Source: Pachypanchax playfairii (taxonomy: Eukaryota; Chordata; Actinopteri; Cyprinodontiformes; Aplocheilidae). Taken from it: a DNA stretch of 64,000 nucleotides. Shown here in pieces: positions 1 to 11,999 of this stretch (positions within the stretch are counted from its first letter, which is position 1; each line of letters opens with the position of its first letter). A program made the translations under genes and the position numbers. The notes under the pieces are model-generated. The model was not told the origin of the DNA. It did not search any database and was given only the letters and a program-made list of their open reading frames with translations. The stretch lies in assembly GCA_006937955.1 (NCBI GenBank), contig SSNP01000193.1, positions 310,001-374,000 on the forward strand, given 5' to 3'.

Positions 1-178
1 CGGTCGTCCCCCAATCAGAAGGTTGGTGGATCGATCCTGGCTTCTACCACCCCATGTCGAAGTGTCCTCGAACCCCATGTCGGGTTGTGTGAATGGGTAA
101 ATGTAAAACTTGTACTTTGAGTGAATAACTAGAAAAGTGTTATACAAATACAGGACATTTACCATTTAGAACAGGAAA
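1..178 (+). mobile_element. SINE fragment, 3' part, cut by the window edge
   Basis: The opening bases read like the tRNA-related part of a common teleost SINE: a 'ggTtGGTGGaTCGATCCtGGCT' B-box-like stretch, then 'ATGTCGAAGTGTCCT', then a tail reading 'GTGAATGGGTAAATGTAAAACTTG', 'AGAAAAGTGTTATACAAATACAGGACATTTACC'-like sequence. The 5' end lies outside the window. Substitutions against the pattern I remember suggest an old copy. Recognition is from memory of teleost repeats; family name is not assigned. Confidence 0.7.
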
Positions 179-1184
179 TGATGTGACCATATAAGCACTG
201 TAGAAATAATGAGACACACTAATGAACTAAACATAGAGTTCCTGACACTTTACTCCATAAAAAGATAACTCAAAACCCCAACAACTAAATAGACCAAGAA
301 CACGAGTCTGTAGAAAACCCCTAAACTGAAGAATAAACTATGGTTCCTGACAAAACCCTCCATATGCCTGATACATAATGTTGTCAAGTATCAAACCAAA
401 GGAATGAGTTGGAATAGTCTTTGTTCTACACAAACTATCAGTGAAACTGTAAACAGACACTGTATTATAATAAACACCATAGTATACATATTATTTCCTT
501 TGTTTTATTTGAGATATCTTCCTGTGTTTGGTTTTGGTTCAGTTTTACGTGTTCTGCTCACTCTGCTCCTCACCTGTTCTCTGTTTACCAATCACTGCTG
601 CTGTTTGTCATTCAGTAATGACCCTACTGGTGTATGTACTCCTCACTTTCTGTGGGTCATTGTCAGATCCTCCTGTTCTCCAGCCATTATATCCTTGCTG
701 TCTGCTCCCTGTTGTTCATCTCTACTTAGTTTCATGATAGTTTTTCACTGTGTTCAGTTTGTTCTCTGTTATATTTTCCTGCTGCCGTGCAAGCACTTTT
801 GTTATTCATAAGTCCTTTTATTTGCACATCTTCTCTATACTTAGAGTCCAAACCGTACCATCTTGACACTCTTATGGAACAAAGGAGATTAAACTTCAAT
901 TTTAGACAGAAAAAAAAGAAATACCTAGATTTCTCACTTTGATTATCTGTTAGTTTTTGACTAATATTTTAGAAAACTGACACAGCTAAATACTGTTATT
1001 TACCATCTGTGTTCTAAAAACATCACTGTTTTTTGTCCATTGCAAATTAAAGAAAAAACAATTTAAAGCAACAAGAAAGTTAGATGATATTACACAATAA
1101 TGTAAATATAATTTAAGCATGAAGGGTATAATGCTATTTCTCCAGTTAATAATTTTTTTGTTTCCTTAAAAAATCAGACTTATT
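179..1184. other. AT-rich spacer, no feature seen
   Basis: Low-GC sequence with several A/T runs. The longest open frame here (404-811, +) is a hydrophobic C/L/F-rich translation of T-rich DNA with no domain or splice context, so it is not called as a gene. Confidence 0.6.
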
Positions 1185-1640
1185 GCTGCTCACGTTGCCA
1201 TGCTTTGTTAGCAGGCTGGTTAGCTGTATTTATTTAGCTGCTTTATGCAGAACTCACTCAGCTTAGATTGGAGGTTTAGAGGTAATAAATCCATGTGGTG
1301 TCATCGCACATCCCCTCCCTTCTTTCTTCCTGGCATCTACGAGCGCTATACGCCACTTCTGATTAGTGCCGCCTCTCCCTCCCAGGAAGCCAGCAGACAG
1401 GAACAAACTGATTACTGCCCATCTTCAGGGGATTGGAGACACCTAACAGGAGGATTACATTAACATATTTACGGACTCCCCTCACCTGCATCGCTCTTAG
1501 CATCACTTTCTTGCTCCCTTTTATTTATTTATTATTTTCAAGCGGCGCACGATGCATTTCATCTTCAGACAGAGAGCAAATAAATAAAGAAAGATACTGA
1601 TTCACCTCGTTTCCCTGGTTGCACAATCTGTCACTGATGA
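1185..1640. promoter_or_regulatory. Candidate conserved noncoding block
   Basis: Composition changes from AT-rich runs to balanced, high-complexity sequence. It contains 'GCGCTATACGCCACTTCTGATTAG', two TTTATTTAT motifs and a CpG-bearing 'AAGCGGCGCACGATGCATTTC' segment. No transposon termini or coding pattern are visible. Calling it regulatory is inference from texture only. Confidence 0.35.
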
Positions 1641-3767
1641 TAGGTGAAGAGGAAAGGGGCGCCTTTGAAGTTTTTCAACATAAAAAGTGCAAATAAACGC
1701 AAACACATCCTTTCAGCTACTCACATGAAATTAGAACCTGCTGAAGATGGGGGGGTAGGAAGCTGGCCTCCGCAGCCACACCTAATCACTCAAACGGCAG
1801 CAAAGACGTCAGTTTATAGGCTTATCTGGGAATATCAGAATTAGGAATGAGGCAGAAAAAGTTTTTTTTTTAAAAAAGGAATGCTTTAATCTGCTTCTGC
1901 TTTTTTTCTTACAGCTTTAACAATGTTCTGCTGAAACAAAACAAACAGAAGAAAAAAAAAAGTTTTGAAATCTTCTGAAATCAATATGGGAAAACTTTGA
2001 GCTGGATGACAGAGATGTGTATAAAGTTGACTCTCAATATTTCTTCAGTCTTTCATATTTTCTTTGTAGAAAAACAGCAGAAAATGACCCCATAAATTCA
2101 TTACAAGGGTTGAAACAATGGTCAGAGTTCAGAATAACAGAACCGTGTAGGAGTTGGTGTTTGCGCCACTGCTTTTAATAAAATAAGCTGGCAGCAAATG
2201 CTTCTGAGTGAATTTGGAGAATCAATACAACAGAGATTTAGAAATTAACACTAGAAGGGATTCCGCTTTTATGTTTCTGTTACTCGTAAGCCGAAGACGA
2301 GTCGGGGAGACAAATTGCTTTTTACAAAAAAGTGATGGTGAAAGTGGAAAAAAAAAAACAAGCTGTGAATATTTAATAGGAAGCACAGTCTGTTCACAAA
2401 CAAATCAATACAGCGATAGTAAACATAAGGTAACTCACACTGTGGCACGGAGCCGGGGAGAGGAGAGAGGACAGGTGTCAGCGGGGGCCTCGCCACAGAC
2501 TTTAAGGTGCTTCCTGACATTTCTGAAGGTTAAAAGGTTGTAACTGTCTATCTGCGTCAATCACTCGCTCAAAGGTCACAGCTACTCTGTTTTTTCATTA
2601 ATTATATTCTCAGACGTGTTTAAAAAAAATGCACAGACAGCTAACGATCCCAACTCTTCAAACAACAGCAACAGAGGAACGCATGCATAATGTTTTCTTT
2701 CTTCCCAAGCTTGTACCCAAAAGATTTGGTCATCACTGTTTTAAAGCAATCATTTGCTCTTTTTGATTTTGGGAGAGTATTTACATATAAAATACAATAA
2801 AATAGAGATTTTTATTTTGGCTCTTAATTCAGTTTACCTATTTAGGAAACTAAAACAGTAAAGGCATCATTTTGCGAGTCGATGCATCTGATATTGTTCT
2901 CACATTTTACATTTCAGTGTGTATTTGTGTGCTCATCCCAGTTAATATTCAACATAGCTGTCATTATTCACAGGTAATATCTGCAACTTTACACACAAAA
3001 TATTCTAGCTGTGTTTAATGTTAACTGCTATACGCTTAACTATTTGAATCCATTTTGTTTGCGCTGGTAGGCTTTGATAGATGTGTGTGAATGCACCACA
3101 GCTGGGCGATGTTTCTGCAGCGCTCTACTTTCATGCCCTGCAGGCACAGTAGGTGTGTCAAACTCTCCCTAATGTGCATGCTGCAGCTTTCATTGTGACA
3201 GAGTGAAAGGCATGACTGTGAATACAAGTGCTCCTGACAACTGTCCGTGGATCATTATCAAAGCAGAAACATGAATAGCCAACAGTCAAAGCAAACTCAG
3301 ACCAAGAGAGCCTGTGAAGGTTTGACACCGACGGACAAGCTAACCAGTTCAGAAACATTGTTATGGTTAGGAACTGTGACAGAAGACTTTCAAAATGAAT
3401 GAAAAATAAAAATGTGACTTTTTCCTTCAGCAAACTTTGCACCACTGGATTTTAGGGCATTTTTTGGAACTAAGAAAATATTACATGGGTTGAAATGATT
3501 TTACTGTAAGTTACACAAACATCTAAACATTATTTTTGTGCAATTTGCTACTGAATGTAACAGTTTCTGCAGAAAGAAAATTACAGGTTCCAGTTCAGTT
3601 TGTCTTTTTTTGAGATTGTGTGTGGAATTCTCAAAAGATTAGCCAATAACGTAAATTATGAGGGAAAAGTCATTAACAATTTATTTTTGGTTTCGTAGAG
3701 GGCATATATTTCTACAATAACGGTATGATTTAAAGTAAGGGACCACAACAGTTTGCTTTGTTAGTAT
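1641..3767. other. Spacer, no feature seen
   Basis: Mostly AT-rich with short A and T homopolymers (about 1,861-1,880, 1,950-1,962, 2,349-2,358). A somewhat more complex patch at about 3,060-3,330 could be a weak CNE candidate. No gene, RNA or repeat family recognised. Confidence 0.5.
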
Positions 3768-4130
3768 TTAATCCTTTCATGCACACTGGTCACTACAGTG
3801 GATAGCAACAAAAAAGCTTTTTTCTTGTACACGAATGTGTGTTTATGGTCCACTTTTACATAAACCACCATATTGGACTCTAGTGTGTCCCTTCATACAC
3901 TGCCTCCCACTTACAACACATGTTCTTATAATATTGTTATAATATACTATGTTTTTTGTCAAATACATATTTCAACATCAAATTACATTTTATCCACAGG
4001 AGAGTGCATTTGAAATGTTTTTGAAAAGAATGTGTTAAAAAAAGAGGCTCAGAAATGTATTTTTCATGTTCAAATATCAGTAAAATGACTGGAGGAAAAA
4101 ACTGACCTAATTTATACATGAAAGGGTTAA
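3768..4130. mobile_element. Non-autonomous piggyBac-like MITE with TTAA flanks
   Basis: Inverted termini: left TCCTTTCATGCACA just after TTAA (3,768-3,771), and right, read on the minus strand, CCCTTTCATGTATA just before TTAA (4,127-4,130). The inner element is about 355 bp, AT-rich and has no transposase. TTAA target duplication is the piggyBac hallmark, and CCCTTTCATG termini are familiar from teleost MITEs. Termini and flanks are seen directly; the superfamily is inferred. Confidence 0.7.
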
Positions 4131-4641
4131 AAATAGAATAGTGTCATGATTAACATAAAAAGAATATAAATTCAAAATTAGGTTTATTGGCTAAGTACAC
4201 ATATACTATTCTATAAACATGTACAAAAAGTGTAAAAAATTCAAGACCAGCCTATTTAACTTAATGGGTTCAGTCGTCCACTAAATGAGCTCTTATTGCA
4301 CCAAACATCAATAGGAACCTACTGTCCTGTAAAGTTTTTAGATGTTGTACTACTTGAACAAACCAGAATGTTTTCAAGTTTGGCATGAGCCTGTTAATAA
4401 GCCATCACTTTAAATCAAGTGTGGTATCGTAAGGAGTTGTCTAAAACATGCTGGACAGTGAGTCCTAAAGACCAGGGTTGGTAAACTCTGAGATAAGCCA
4501 TGGCTGAACAGGTTTAAGAAGATTGTTTAGTCTTGTAGCGTCAACTGGAGACAGCTAGCATTCTAATGACTTCTAAAGTTTTATGCTAAAGAAGAAACAT
4601 TTTAAAGTTAAGGAAGCACTAAACATCTAAACACCTTTACG
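4131..4641. other. Spacer between two MITEs, no feature seen
   Basis: AT-rich, moderately complex sequence between the TTAA-flanked element and the GC-rich TIR element. No coding or RNA signal. Confidence 0.5.
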
Positions 4642-5226
4642 CCGGGCTCACACTGCCTACGGAACGGCTTCGGTCCGGCTTCGGTGCGGTTTTTCCGCAA
4701 GCTACCACTCACATCTGCTCCAGATAGAGAATGCGGCCAGCTCCGGTGCTGGGTGCGGAAACAGCACCCGCGAGAACAGAAGTTCACGTGGGTTATCGTT
4801 TTGTCGGGACTTCACACGAGAACACGTCCATTATTTAGCAAATGTGTGAAAATGTGTTGTGCTGCAGGCTTTCGGGACCCTGTGTCACCGGGTGTGATGT
4901 AATGTTTACATTTCCTATTAGCGCGTGTGCTGTCTAAAAAGAAGAGTCAAGTTACAATTGTTTGTACACTCGTTTATTTTGAAAAAACACTGGATATTCA
5001 AGCCACACTTCCTGTATAGTTCGTCAGATTTCATCAAACTTGACGCGGATCCTCTCCGGCGTCCGGAAAAAATAGAACCTTGCGGATTCTTTCCGTAGTG
5101 CCGTACGGCCCCCGTAACCAGACCCGCACCGCGCGGAGCTACTGTGAGCCTTCAAAAGGGATTTTAATCTAACGGAATACCTGCAGGGTCCGCACCGGAC
5201 CGGATCTGGATGCAGTGTGAGCCCGG
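4642..5226. mobile_element. GC-rich non-autonomous DNA transposon with 15-bp perfect TIRs
   Basis: The left end CCGGGCTCACACTGC (4,642-4,656) is perfectly inverted at the right end, GCAGTGTGAGCCCGG (5,212-5,226). Imperfect complementarity continues inward: TCCGGcTTCGGTGCGG on the left against CCGCACCGGACCGGA on the right. The element is 585 bp, CpG-rich against its AT-rich surroundings, and encodes no transposase I can see. No clean target-site duplication is visible, so superfamily (hAT- or harbinger-like) is undecided. Confidence 0.75.
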
Positions 5227-5529
5227 GGTCAAGCTTTGATATTCACAAATCCTTCATCTGGCGAGAGTTTGTCAAAGCCTGACAATTTAGATGAAGTTTT
5301 GAACTTGTGCATCATGTTTCAAAAATAACCTATAATGCTCATAAACACAGCTATAAAATAAGATATTAACTCAATGACTGGTACATTTTAAAGCTTATTT
5401 TATATTTATTTTGCAGTTGAGTCTTCAGAGTGTAGGTGTCCATTACTTTGCCAGTAAACTTTAAGCTACTCTGGATTACTAAATGCATTTCTTGTCTCAA
5501 CAATCCCAACATGACTCAACTAACAACGC

Positions 5530-5825
5530 TTCTCTTTCGCTCACAGGACATTTGAGGAAATGGCCCACGGCCTGAAGTCAACAATGTGCACTTAGAGCGC
5601 CTCTCAGAGCATTCACCGAGCAGGATGCTCCACTGCTGTGACCGTGCCCTAAAGTGGGCAGTAGACTCTTCTGAGCCATGAAATAATAATAACACTCCCT
5701 TCCGTCTCCCTGTTAGAGAGAGATGAGGAGGGAAGTTTAAAAGGGCCTTCTATTGTCACCGTTCACCGGAGAGATACCAGTATCCCTGAGACTTTAATGG
5801 GAAAGACAATAGGGCTGGCCTAAAA
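5530..5825. promoter_or_regulatory. Candidate conserved noncoding block
   Basis: Complex repeat-free sequence starting with an acceptor-like CTCTTTCGCTCACAG at 5,532-5,546, then 'CAATGTGCACTTAGAGCGCCTCTCAGAGC' character sequence and 'TCACCGTTCACCGGAGAG'. An exon beginning at 5,547 was considered, but stops occur in all frames quickly enough that a coding call is not supported. Confidence 0.35.
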
Positions 5826-6935
5826 AGGCTCTGAATTAAAATTTAATCAGAGACTTTTGTCTCTCACTCTACTTGACGATGTGTGTACAAGTGTGTCTAT
5901 CTAAGTGTGTGTGGGTGTAAACGACTACAGGGACAGGTAAACAGCACTCAAAGTCCATCTCTATCCCCACTTGTGTTTTTTGTTTCACGTTCATCTCCCT
6001 CTTGTACCTTGGGAGAATTATTTCACTTTCTCCCAGGTGTGTCACTGTTACGCCTTTAACCACCCATACACATGGCTCAACAAAAAAGTTAAAGGCGAAT
6101 TAGATTAACACCACAGTCTATGGTTCGGGCACTTAACAAACACAGATGCACTTAAGGGAGCCCACAGAATGATTTGTGACTGGACAAAGAACTAGAGAGA
6201 TGGAGCCTGGGCACGACCACAGGGCTGGTGTAATATGTCATCTACAGGAAGAGCTATCAGCTCAGCCTACTGGAAGAGGAGGAATCTCCCCAGCGCTGAA
6301 AGTAAATTACATTGTGTAAAGAACTTCTGTCCTACTTATGTGGTGAAAACAGTTTTGTTTTTGCTTTAAAATTAAAAGACTACATTTTTTTTACAAAGTT
6401 CCCTTTTTTATATTTTAAACAAATCAAAGTACAAAGAATCATTAAAAAATATCCCTTTATTTATAATTTTATCATGAAAAATACATTTCGTGTGGTTTCT
6501 AAGCATAATCCATATTGTTCACAGATAGACAAAGTAACAAATCAATAGAGGAGATGAACATATAGGGATGCTAACATTTTGCAACCTGTTGCTTTGAAAG
6601 GGATGTCACCTTCTTCACCTATCAAGTTGCAGTTGTGTTTAAAGAATGAGAAGTCACTGTTTGAGACTGTTATCTTGTATTATTTTACATTTGTGTGGTT
6701 TATTAGCATAGTTAAAAACTCTAAATGAATGCTCGTTAAGGAATAAAAACAAAATACCACAGCTGTAACACAGTAACTAAGGTAATAGTTGTGAGGCCTG
6801 TCTGTGAGGCTTTATTTGCATATAAACATGGTCAATACCTCATGTGTTATCTTTAGTTGATCCTCAATTCTTGGGGAAAAAAGCAATTAATAAATGCTTT
6901 TGGGTGATATCAGTTTCACTTGGTGACATTTCATG
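5826..6935. other. Spacer, no feature seen
   Basis: AT-rich with GTGTGT-type short runs near 5,880-5,915 and long T/A-rich stretches at 6,360-6,480. Nothing recognisable. Confidence 0.5.
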
Positions 6936-7615
6936 GCGAGTCTGAGCGATTGATTACCTCTCTTTGCTATGTAATTGTTTCTTCAAGGTACTGTGATCCC
7001 GTTTGCAAGTTAAGTTCCACGTATGGATTTCTTTCTAATTAAGGTTGGAATTATTCACAGGGGGCTCACCCTTGACGGTCTGCAAACAATGACATTACAT
7101 TGGAAAAACATTTTTAAACCGATCGATGGGAAGCAACCAAATGATGTTTGCTGAATGATAAACAGCTCCTCCGCTGGACGTACACCACGAGGCTCTTAAG
7201 AGGTCTAATGTCGAGCGGAGTGACGTGTACGCGCTCTTCGGACATGATCGTTTTTGTCTTGTAGACGGCTCGTTCTGCAAGGATCCTTTGCTACCTAGTG
7301 ATGGCAAATAGGCAGGAAGGGAGTTGAGGCCCTCTGGGAACTCAATTCCAAAGGAATGGCTTTATGGAAATAAGGGTTAAGGGGAGCATTGTCCCTCCTC
7401 TGATGTGAAGTCCACGAAGTACTGACACATGAGCCCTCCCCTCTCCGCCACCCTCCTACATGAAACCATGTTATATGAGAGGGGGTCACCGTTCACCCTA
7501 ATCACGGCCATGACATGACAAGCTGTAGGTTGCCCCCTCGTTGTTAAATATTTATGTCAGCACCAGTGTATTGCCTTGATGGCTGTCAAGACTCTGACAC
7601 ATGCTTCTTCGTCTT
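6936..7615. promoter_or_regulatory. Candidate conserved noncoding cluster, part A
   Basis: About 680 bp of non-repetitive sequence flanked by AT-rich DNA. It contains 'ATGATGTTTGCTGAATGATAAACA', forkhead-like cores; CpG-containing 'GTCGAGCGGAGTGACGTGTACGCG'; an SRF/CArG-like 'CTTTATGGAAATAAGG'; and 'TGTCAGCACCAG' plus 'GCTGTCAAGACTCTGACA', which hold TGTCA half-sites of the kind bound by MEIS/TGIF proteins. Enhancer function is inferred; motif strings are seen. Confidence 0.45.
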
Positions 7616-7875
7616 CTCATTTCTTTTTCTATTTCAATCTCTCTCTCTTTCCATTTCTATTAAAATTCAACAAAAATACCTAAAAACCCTGAAGCTTAAA
7701 CATAAATGTTCTCTTGTATCTTGATTTTTTTTAAACTGGGTCCTAATACTGAGTTTACACATGATTGTGGACAAAAACTAGCTAATTATACTTGCAGATT
7801 GTTTTCTAATTAAAGTTGTTCCACAACACTAATTTAAATGTGTAGCTTTGCATCTTTTCTCAACATTTTTCAGCA
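7616..7875. other. AT-rich linker
   Basis: Pyrimidine run (CTCTCTCTCTTTCC region) followed by AT-rich sequence separating two CNE-candidate blocks; nothing else seen. Confidence 0.5.
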
Positions 7876-8540
7876 GTGAGTGACATAACTCAGTCAAAAA
7901 TGGTTTGGGGGTTACTGGGATCACCGGAGATGGTGCTCTCTTCTTCCAGTCTTGCTGACTTCCTCCATGATAGGTGTCAAGGATATTCTAATGAATGTCA
8001 GCGTACATTTCAGGGGGCCATGCTCCGTACAAACCACTGGAGTGGCCCATCTTACGGGGCTGCCAAATCCCCTCCTCTCTGAGCTCCCCGCCCTGTTCTC
8101 TTCATGTTCAAGAGGGTTAAGAAGATTAATCAATGTCAGTGTCTTTCCCCGCTTTGAAGCCAATAAGGTGCACACTGTCTGGCCATGCCCAACAGAACAT
8201 CACTTTGTTCCGTCGCACAGCCACCCCTTCACTGCCCCCACTGACCCCCCAACAGTCCCACTTGTCAAAGTCAAGGGGGCGTTTGGCGTTTTGTAGAGAC
8301 TGGCCTTCCGGATAGCACTCAGCTCCGCCCTGCTTGACCTATTCTCTGATATTTGACCACTCGGTTGCAAGACACTTGCTCTTTCGAGCTGAAATGTCAC
8401 TGGGGCATCTTGTCAGCTCACAGACACCTCAGTCTGACAAGCGATTTTACTTTGGTGTGCTACAAGGCAGAAAATATAGGGCCGTGGCCTTGACGCAACC
8501 AAACTGTCAGCTAGCCAGCGGGGCTTCTTGGTACTGACTC
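7876..8540. promoter_or_regulatory. Candidate conserved noncoding cluster, part B
   Basis: High-complexity, GC-balanced block with no transposon signatures. Notable strings are 'AAGATTAATCAATGTCAG', 'CCAATAAGGTGCACACTG', 'ACTTGTCAAAGTCAAGGGGGCG' and 'TCAGTCTGACAAGCG'. Several overlapping open frames run on both strands (e.g. 7,952-8,296 +), but their products show no domain and frames are open on both strands alike, as expected in GC-rich noncoding sequence. Confidence 0.45.
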
Positions 8541-8879
8541 GCTGGGAATGTGTTAAATAAACAAAAATTGTTTAAAAAAATTGTGGGTATTCCTTTAAAA
8601 ATCAGCATCTTGTAAACACGTGTTCTCTGAATGTAATGTCCCGCAAGAAAACCTAAAATTACAATTAAATATGGTAAAAAAAAAAAATTAGGCACTCAAC
8701 ATGCAGCTCAAAAGGTCAACCTCTGACTTCCTCTGTGCTAAACTTTTTCTACCTTACCTTACCCTGGCTTTATTTTATTGTCATCCCACCGCCTCCTTTC
8801 ATCTTTTCACCCTCAAGGTTTTTTTTGTACTAAATCAGCATGTTCTCCGGTTAAATGAGGGAAAGCGCACCCTTGTCTC
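8541..8879. other. AT-rich linker
   Basis: Sequence with A-runs (8,678-8,688) and T-rich stretches between two CNE candidates; nothing recognised. Confidence 0.5.
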
Positions 8880-9165
8880 CTTTCTCCTTTGACCACCAGT
8901 GGCATTGCAGCATGAAAGAGAAGGATGGGGATTGGAAGTAGCAGTCACATCATTTCTGGTTTGCGCAACCTGCTCAAAGTTTGCAACTAAATGCTTGTCT
9001 TCAGTCGAGCTGACAGGGGAGAAGTGGGCGATCAGTGAACCATGGCCGGGCTGCCATGAAATGACAGGAATCATTGGCATACATTTCAAACAGCCCTGCG
9101 CTATCCTATTAAAGTGCCACATCCCCACTTTAAAACAGACAAGAAGGAATCCGCTTTGATAGATA
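8880..9165. promoter_or_regulatory. Candidate conserved noncoding cluster, part C
   Basis: Non-repetitive block with 'TTTGCGCAACCTGCTCAAAG', 'AGTCGAGCTGACAGGGGAGAAG' and 'ATGACAGGAATCATTGGCATACATTTCAAAC'-type sequence. Open on both strands over about 260 bp but without domain similarity or splice context. Confidence 0.4.
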
Positions 9166-10014
9166 GAGACTAAAATGGCTTATTGATTTTCTCACACTTT
9201 TTTTTTTCTTTGTTAGGAACTTTTAAAAAATTAGACCCGAAACTTTAGATTTTTTTCTAATTACAGTAAGACTGAAAAAAAAAATTGTAAGGGGGTTTGT
9301 GACCTCACGACCTCTGTGTAATATTCATTCAATGTTTATTTTGATGCAGAATTAACATCAAATCTGACGATAGTGTCTCTTATGCATGTAAAACCTCACA
9401 AATTATATACAACTATTTAATGTTGTAAGCAATACAAAATATGAACATAGTTATCAATTAACAGGACCGGTTTCATATCTTTTTTCTTTTTTTGTTTTTT
9501 ATACATTTCAGAAAAATGTTGTTGTCATTTAACAATATATTTTTGTTGGTTCATCAGTACACTTGAATCTGAGTTCAACTTGTAAATTTACAAATACTTT
9601 TATAAAAAAGCTATTTCCAGTGTCATTGAAGACGTCACTGAATATTCCAATTTGTCAAGCCAGCTGTGACTTTAATCAGAATTTCTTAACTCTATTAATC
9701 CAAATATTTCACATATTTAACAGACATTTGATCTACAGTCATGTGAATCAGTGCTTTATTATGTTTGTTCACGATTTCAATTCAGGTCTTGATCATATAA
9801 AGTAAGTAAAACTTAACTATAGTACTTAAAAGATATTTTAATGCAGTGCAATTCTTATAGACTCAAATGTTTATGACCTCCTAACGTACATTAACTGCCC
9901 GAGTTAACTGCTTAAACCATTACGACGGTGGGAGGAAGTAAAGAGACGTAATGGTCCTTTAAGTAGTTTACAGAGCTTTTATAAGAGGAGCAAGGAGTCT
10001 TGACATGAAAATAC
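9166..10014. other. AT-rich spacer, no feature seen
   Basis: T and A homopolymers at 9,200-9,211 and 9,276-9,286, otherwise low-complexity AT-rich DNA. Confidence 0.5.
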
Positions 10015-10053
10015 TTGTGTGTGCGTGTGTGTGTGTGAGTGTGTGTGTGTGTG
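10015..10053 (+). repeat. (GT)n microsatellite, interrupted
   Basis: GT dinucleotide tract with single C and A interruptions (TGTGTGTGCGTGTG..GTGAGTGTG). Typical vertebrate polymorphic dinucleotide repeat. Confidence 0.9.
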
Positions 10054-10499
10054 GTTCTGGAGAGGGTTAATGAACATGACAATGGTAGAAATGTTTGAAG
10101 AATTAGATTTAAAGCTGAATCTGATAGCATTAAAGTGATCCTGAGGTTTTAGGTTGATACTCGAGAGGATAAATGTGGTTTAAATTTACATGAAGCACTC
10201 AGAGTCGGGATCAATTAGAAAAGTGAAGCTTATCAAAATATTTTGTTTCAAAAAAGAATTTTTAAAACTACTCAATAAGTTGCAGTGAAACGGAAGCTGA
10301 AAAATAAAATCCAGTCAACAGAATAACAAAATAATCCCGAGTCTGTTTGATGAGGATGTTTCAGTTAGTGTTTAAGAGTTTGTCTGATTTGAGTAACCTC
10401 CCAAACATTATTGATTAACAACAAATTAATTTTTATGAACACTTTAGCATGATGCACATCTATATTCTAAATAATATGAGCCCAAATCCACCATATTAG

Positions 10500-10985
10500 T
10501 CTAATCAGGTGACTGCGGTCAGACAAAGTCCTAACAGCCTTGTCAAATGCTTTGTGCCTTTCAGAATAGAGACCGTGTTCTGGCCCATCAGTTTCATAAG
10601 GTGCACATTATGGATCGTTGAGTATGTTGAGACACCCATAGCAGGGGATCATGTGCTGCCGTGTCCAATCCTCACACAGCTCAGCACAAATATTACAGCC
10701 ACAGACGTAAAGCGTGTTGCGTAACAAAATGAACCGCAGGGCCACGACCATCCTCCTCTCTCCAATACTTCAATCCTCTCTAATTAGATTCTTTATGTCG
10801 TCCTGAAAGCGGGACCACTGAGTAGCACTTCTGGGGTGTGAATGGTACAAAAGTGCGGCTCTCATTTCCATCTGACAGTGTGATGAAGATTGAATGTGAG
10901 CTTTAAGAAGATAAATGGGCATCCTGCAGCCTTCCACGCGAGTTGCAAAGCTGCTCTGTTACGCTCCCAGGAGAATCACTTAAAT
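10500..10985. promoter_or_regulatory. Candidate conserved noncoding block
   Basis: Complex sequence with 'ACAAAGTCCTAACAGCCTTGTCAAA', 'CTCTCTAATTAGATTC' (homeodomain core), 'AAAGCGGGACCACTGAG' and 'TTAAGAAGATAAATGGGCATCC'. Begins and ends at clear drops into AT-rich DNA. Enhancer role is inferred. Confidence 0.4.
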
Positions 10986-11555
10986 CTAAGAATTTGGGGC
11001 ATTTTTTGGGTGTGTGCGTGTTGTTGAATAGTGCTTAGGTTTGTCAATATACTGTCAGGCTGCCCTCAAGTGAAAGGAGCCGTGAGGCAGAGGTCAATCA
11101 AAATACTAAAACCAAATTATGACAAAATTCAATAAAGATAATATTTTTAATTTTCAGTCAAGTTTTCAGAATTAACAGGAAAACTGGAAACACTTAATAT
11201 CTAAATATAACGCTGCATCTTACTTTACGTGGGAGTTTTTTTCTGTTTTTTTTCTCTGTGGGAAAATTAGAAACAATTACTTTGACATTATATTTCATTT
11301 ATTAAAATTATTTAAAGGGTGATGAAAAGGAGGAAAAATTAGGTGAAAAACAGAATGAAAGGAAAAACTAATTTTAGGCTTTTTTTTTTTTCTAACCTGC
11401 TGTCTGCACGAGAAGGAAGAAAAGAACTGAATATTCCTGTTGCACATCAACAATCAATATTTTCAGCCTCATTTATTTCACTTTATAAATTCCTTAAACT
11501 CAAGAAAAAAAAAAGGTGATCTTTTTACCTTTCTAGAAAAATAATTTGTGACAGA
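10986..11555. other. AT-rich spacer, no feature seen
   Basis: Long A/T-rich stretch with T-run at 11,381-11,391 and A-run at 11,502-11,513. No recognised feature. Confidence 0.5.
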
Positions 11556-11559
11556 GTAA

Positions 11560-11930
11560 GACCGCGCTCCAGAGGGGATGAGTGAATGTAATTAGGTGTA
11601 TGAATCAATGTGTGTTTCACGTGCTTTTCAATGTGTGTGTGTTTGCGGGAGCGTGTGCAGGGAGGAGCTGGTCTGCCTCCCCGGTTACCCTGGCGGTCCT
11701 GCTTTAGGCCCGGTGACAGGGCTCTGTCTCTCAGCCACACTTGACTGCGTCCCGCTGACACTCAACTGTCAAGCTGAAGAGCCCTCAACCCTTGCCCTAA
11801 CATGCTCTACAGCTTCACCCAATTAACTTGCTTTCACTTGACATTGCGGCAAAGAGCTTCATAATAGGTGGTCAAGGTGCACTGTGCTTTTTGCCCTTCT
11901 CTGACGAACAGCGGCGCATTTACACACACA
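11560..11930. promoter_or_regulatory. Candidate conserved noncoding block
   Basis: Starts GC-rich ('CTGCCTCCCCGGTTACCC' near 11,673) and continues through 'CACTTGACATTGCGGCAAAGAGC' and 'TAGGTGGTCAAGGTGCACTGTGC'. The second half (about 11,820-11,910) is the most CNE-like. No transposon signature. Confidence 0.4.
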
Positions 11931-11999
11931 CATTCAAGCATTGCTCCATAATCCGCTAACCACCCCTACCCACCCCCCCTATCCTCCATCACCACCACC

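Noticed and set aside
404..811. 135-codon open frame near the left end
   Set aside because: T-rich DNA translating to a Cys/Leu/Phe-rich string. No domain, start context or splice signals; the product looks like translated low-complexity noncoding sequence.
8885..8896. CTCF-like CCACCAGTGGCA
   Set aside because: One base short between half-motifs relative to the consensus.
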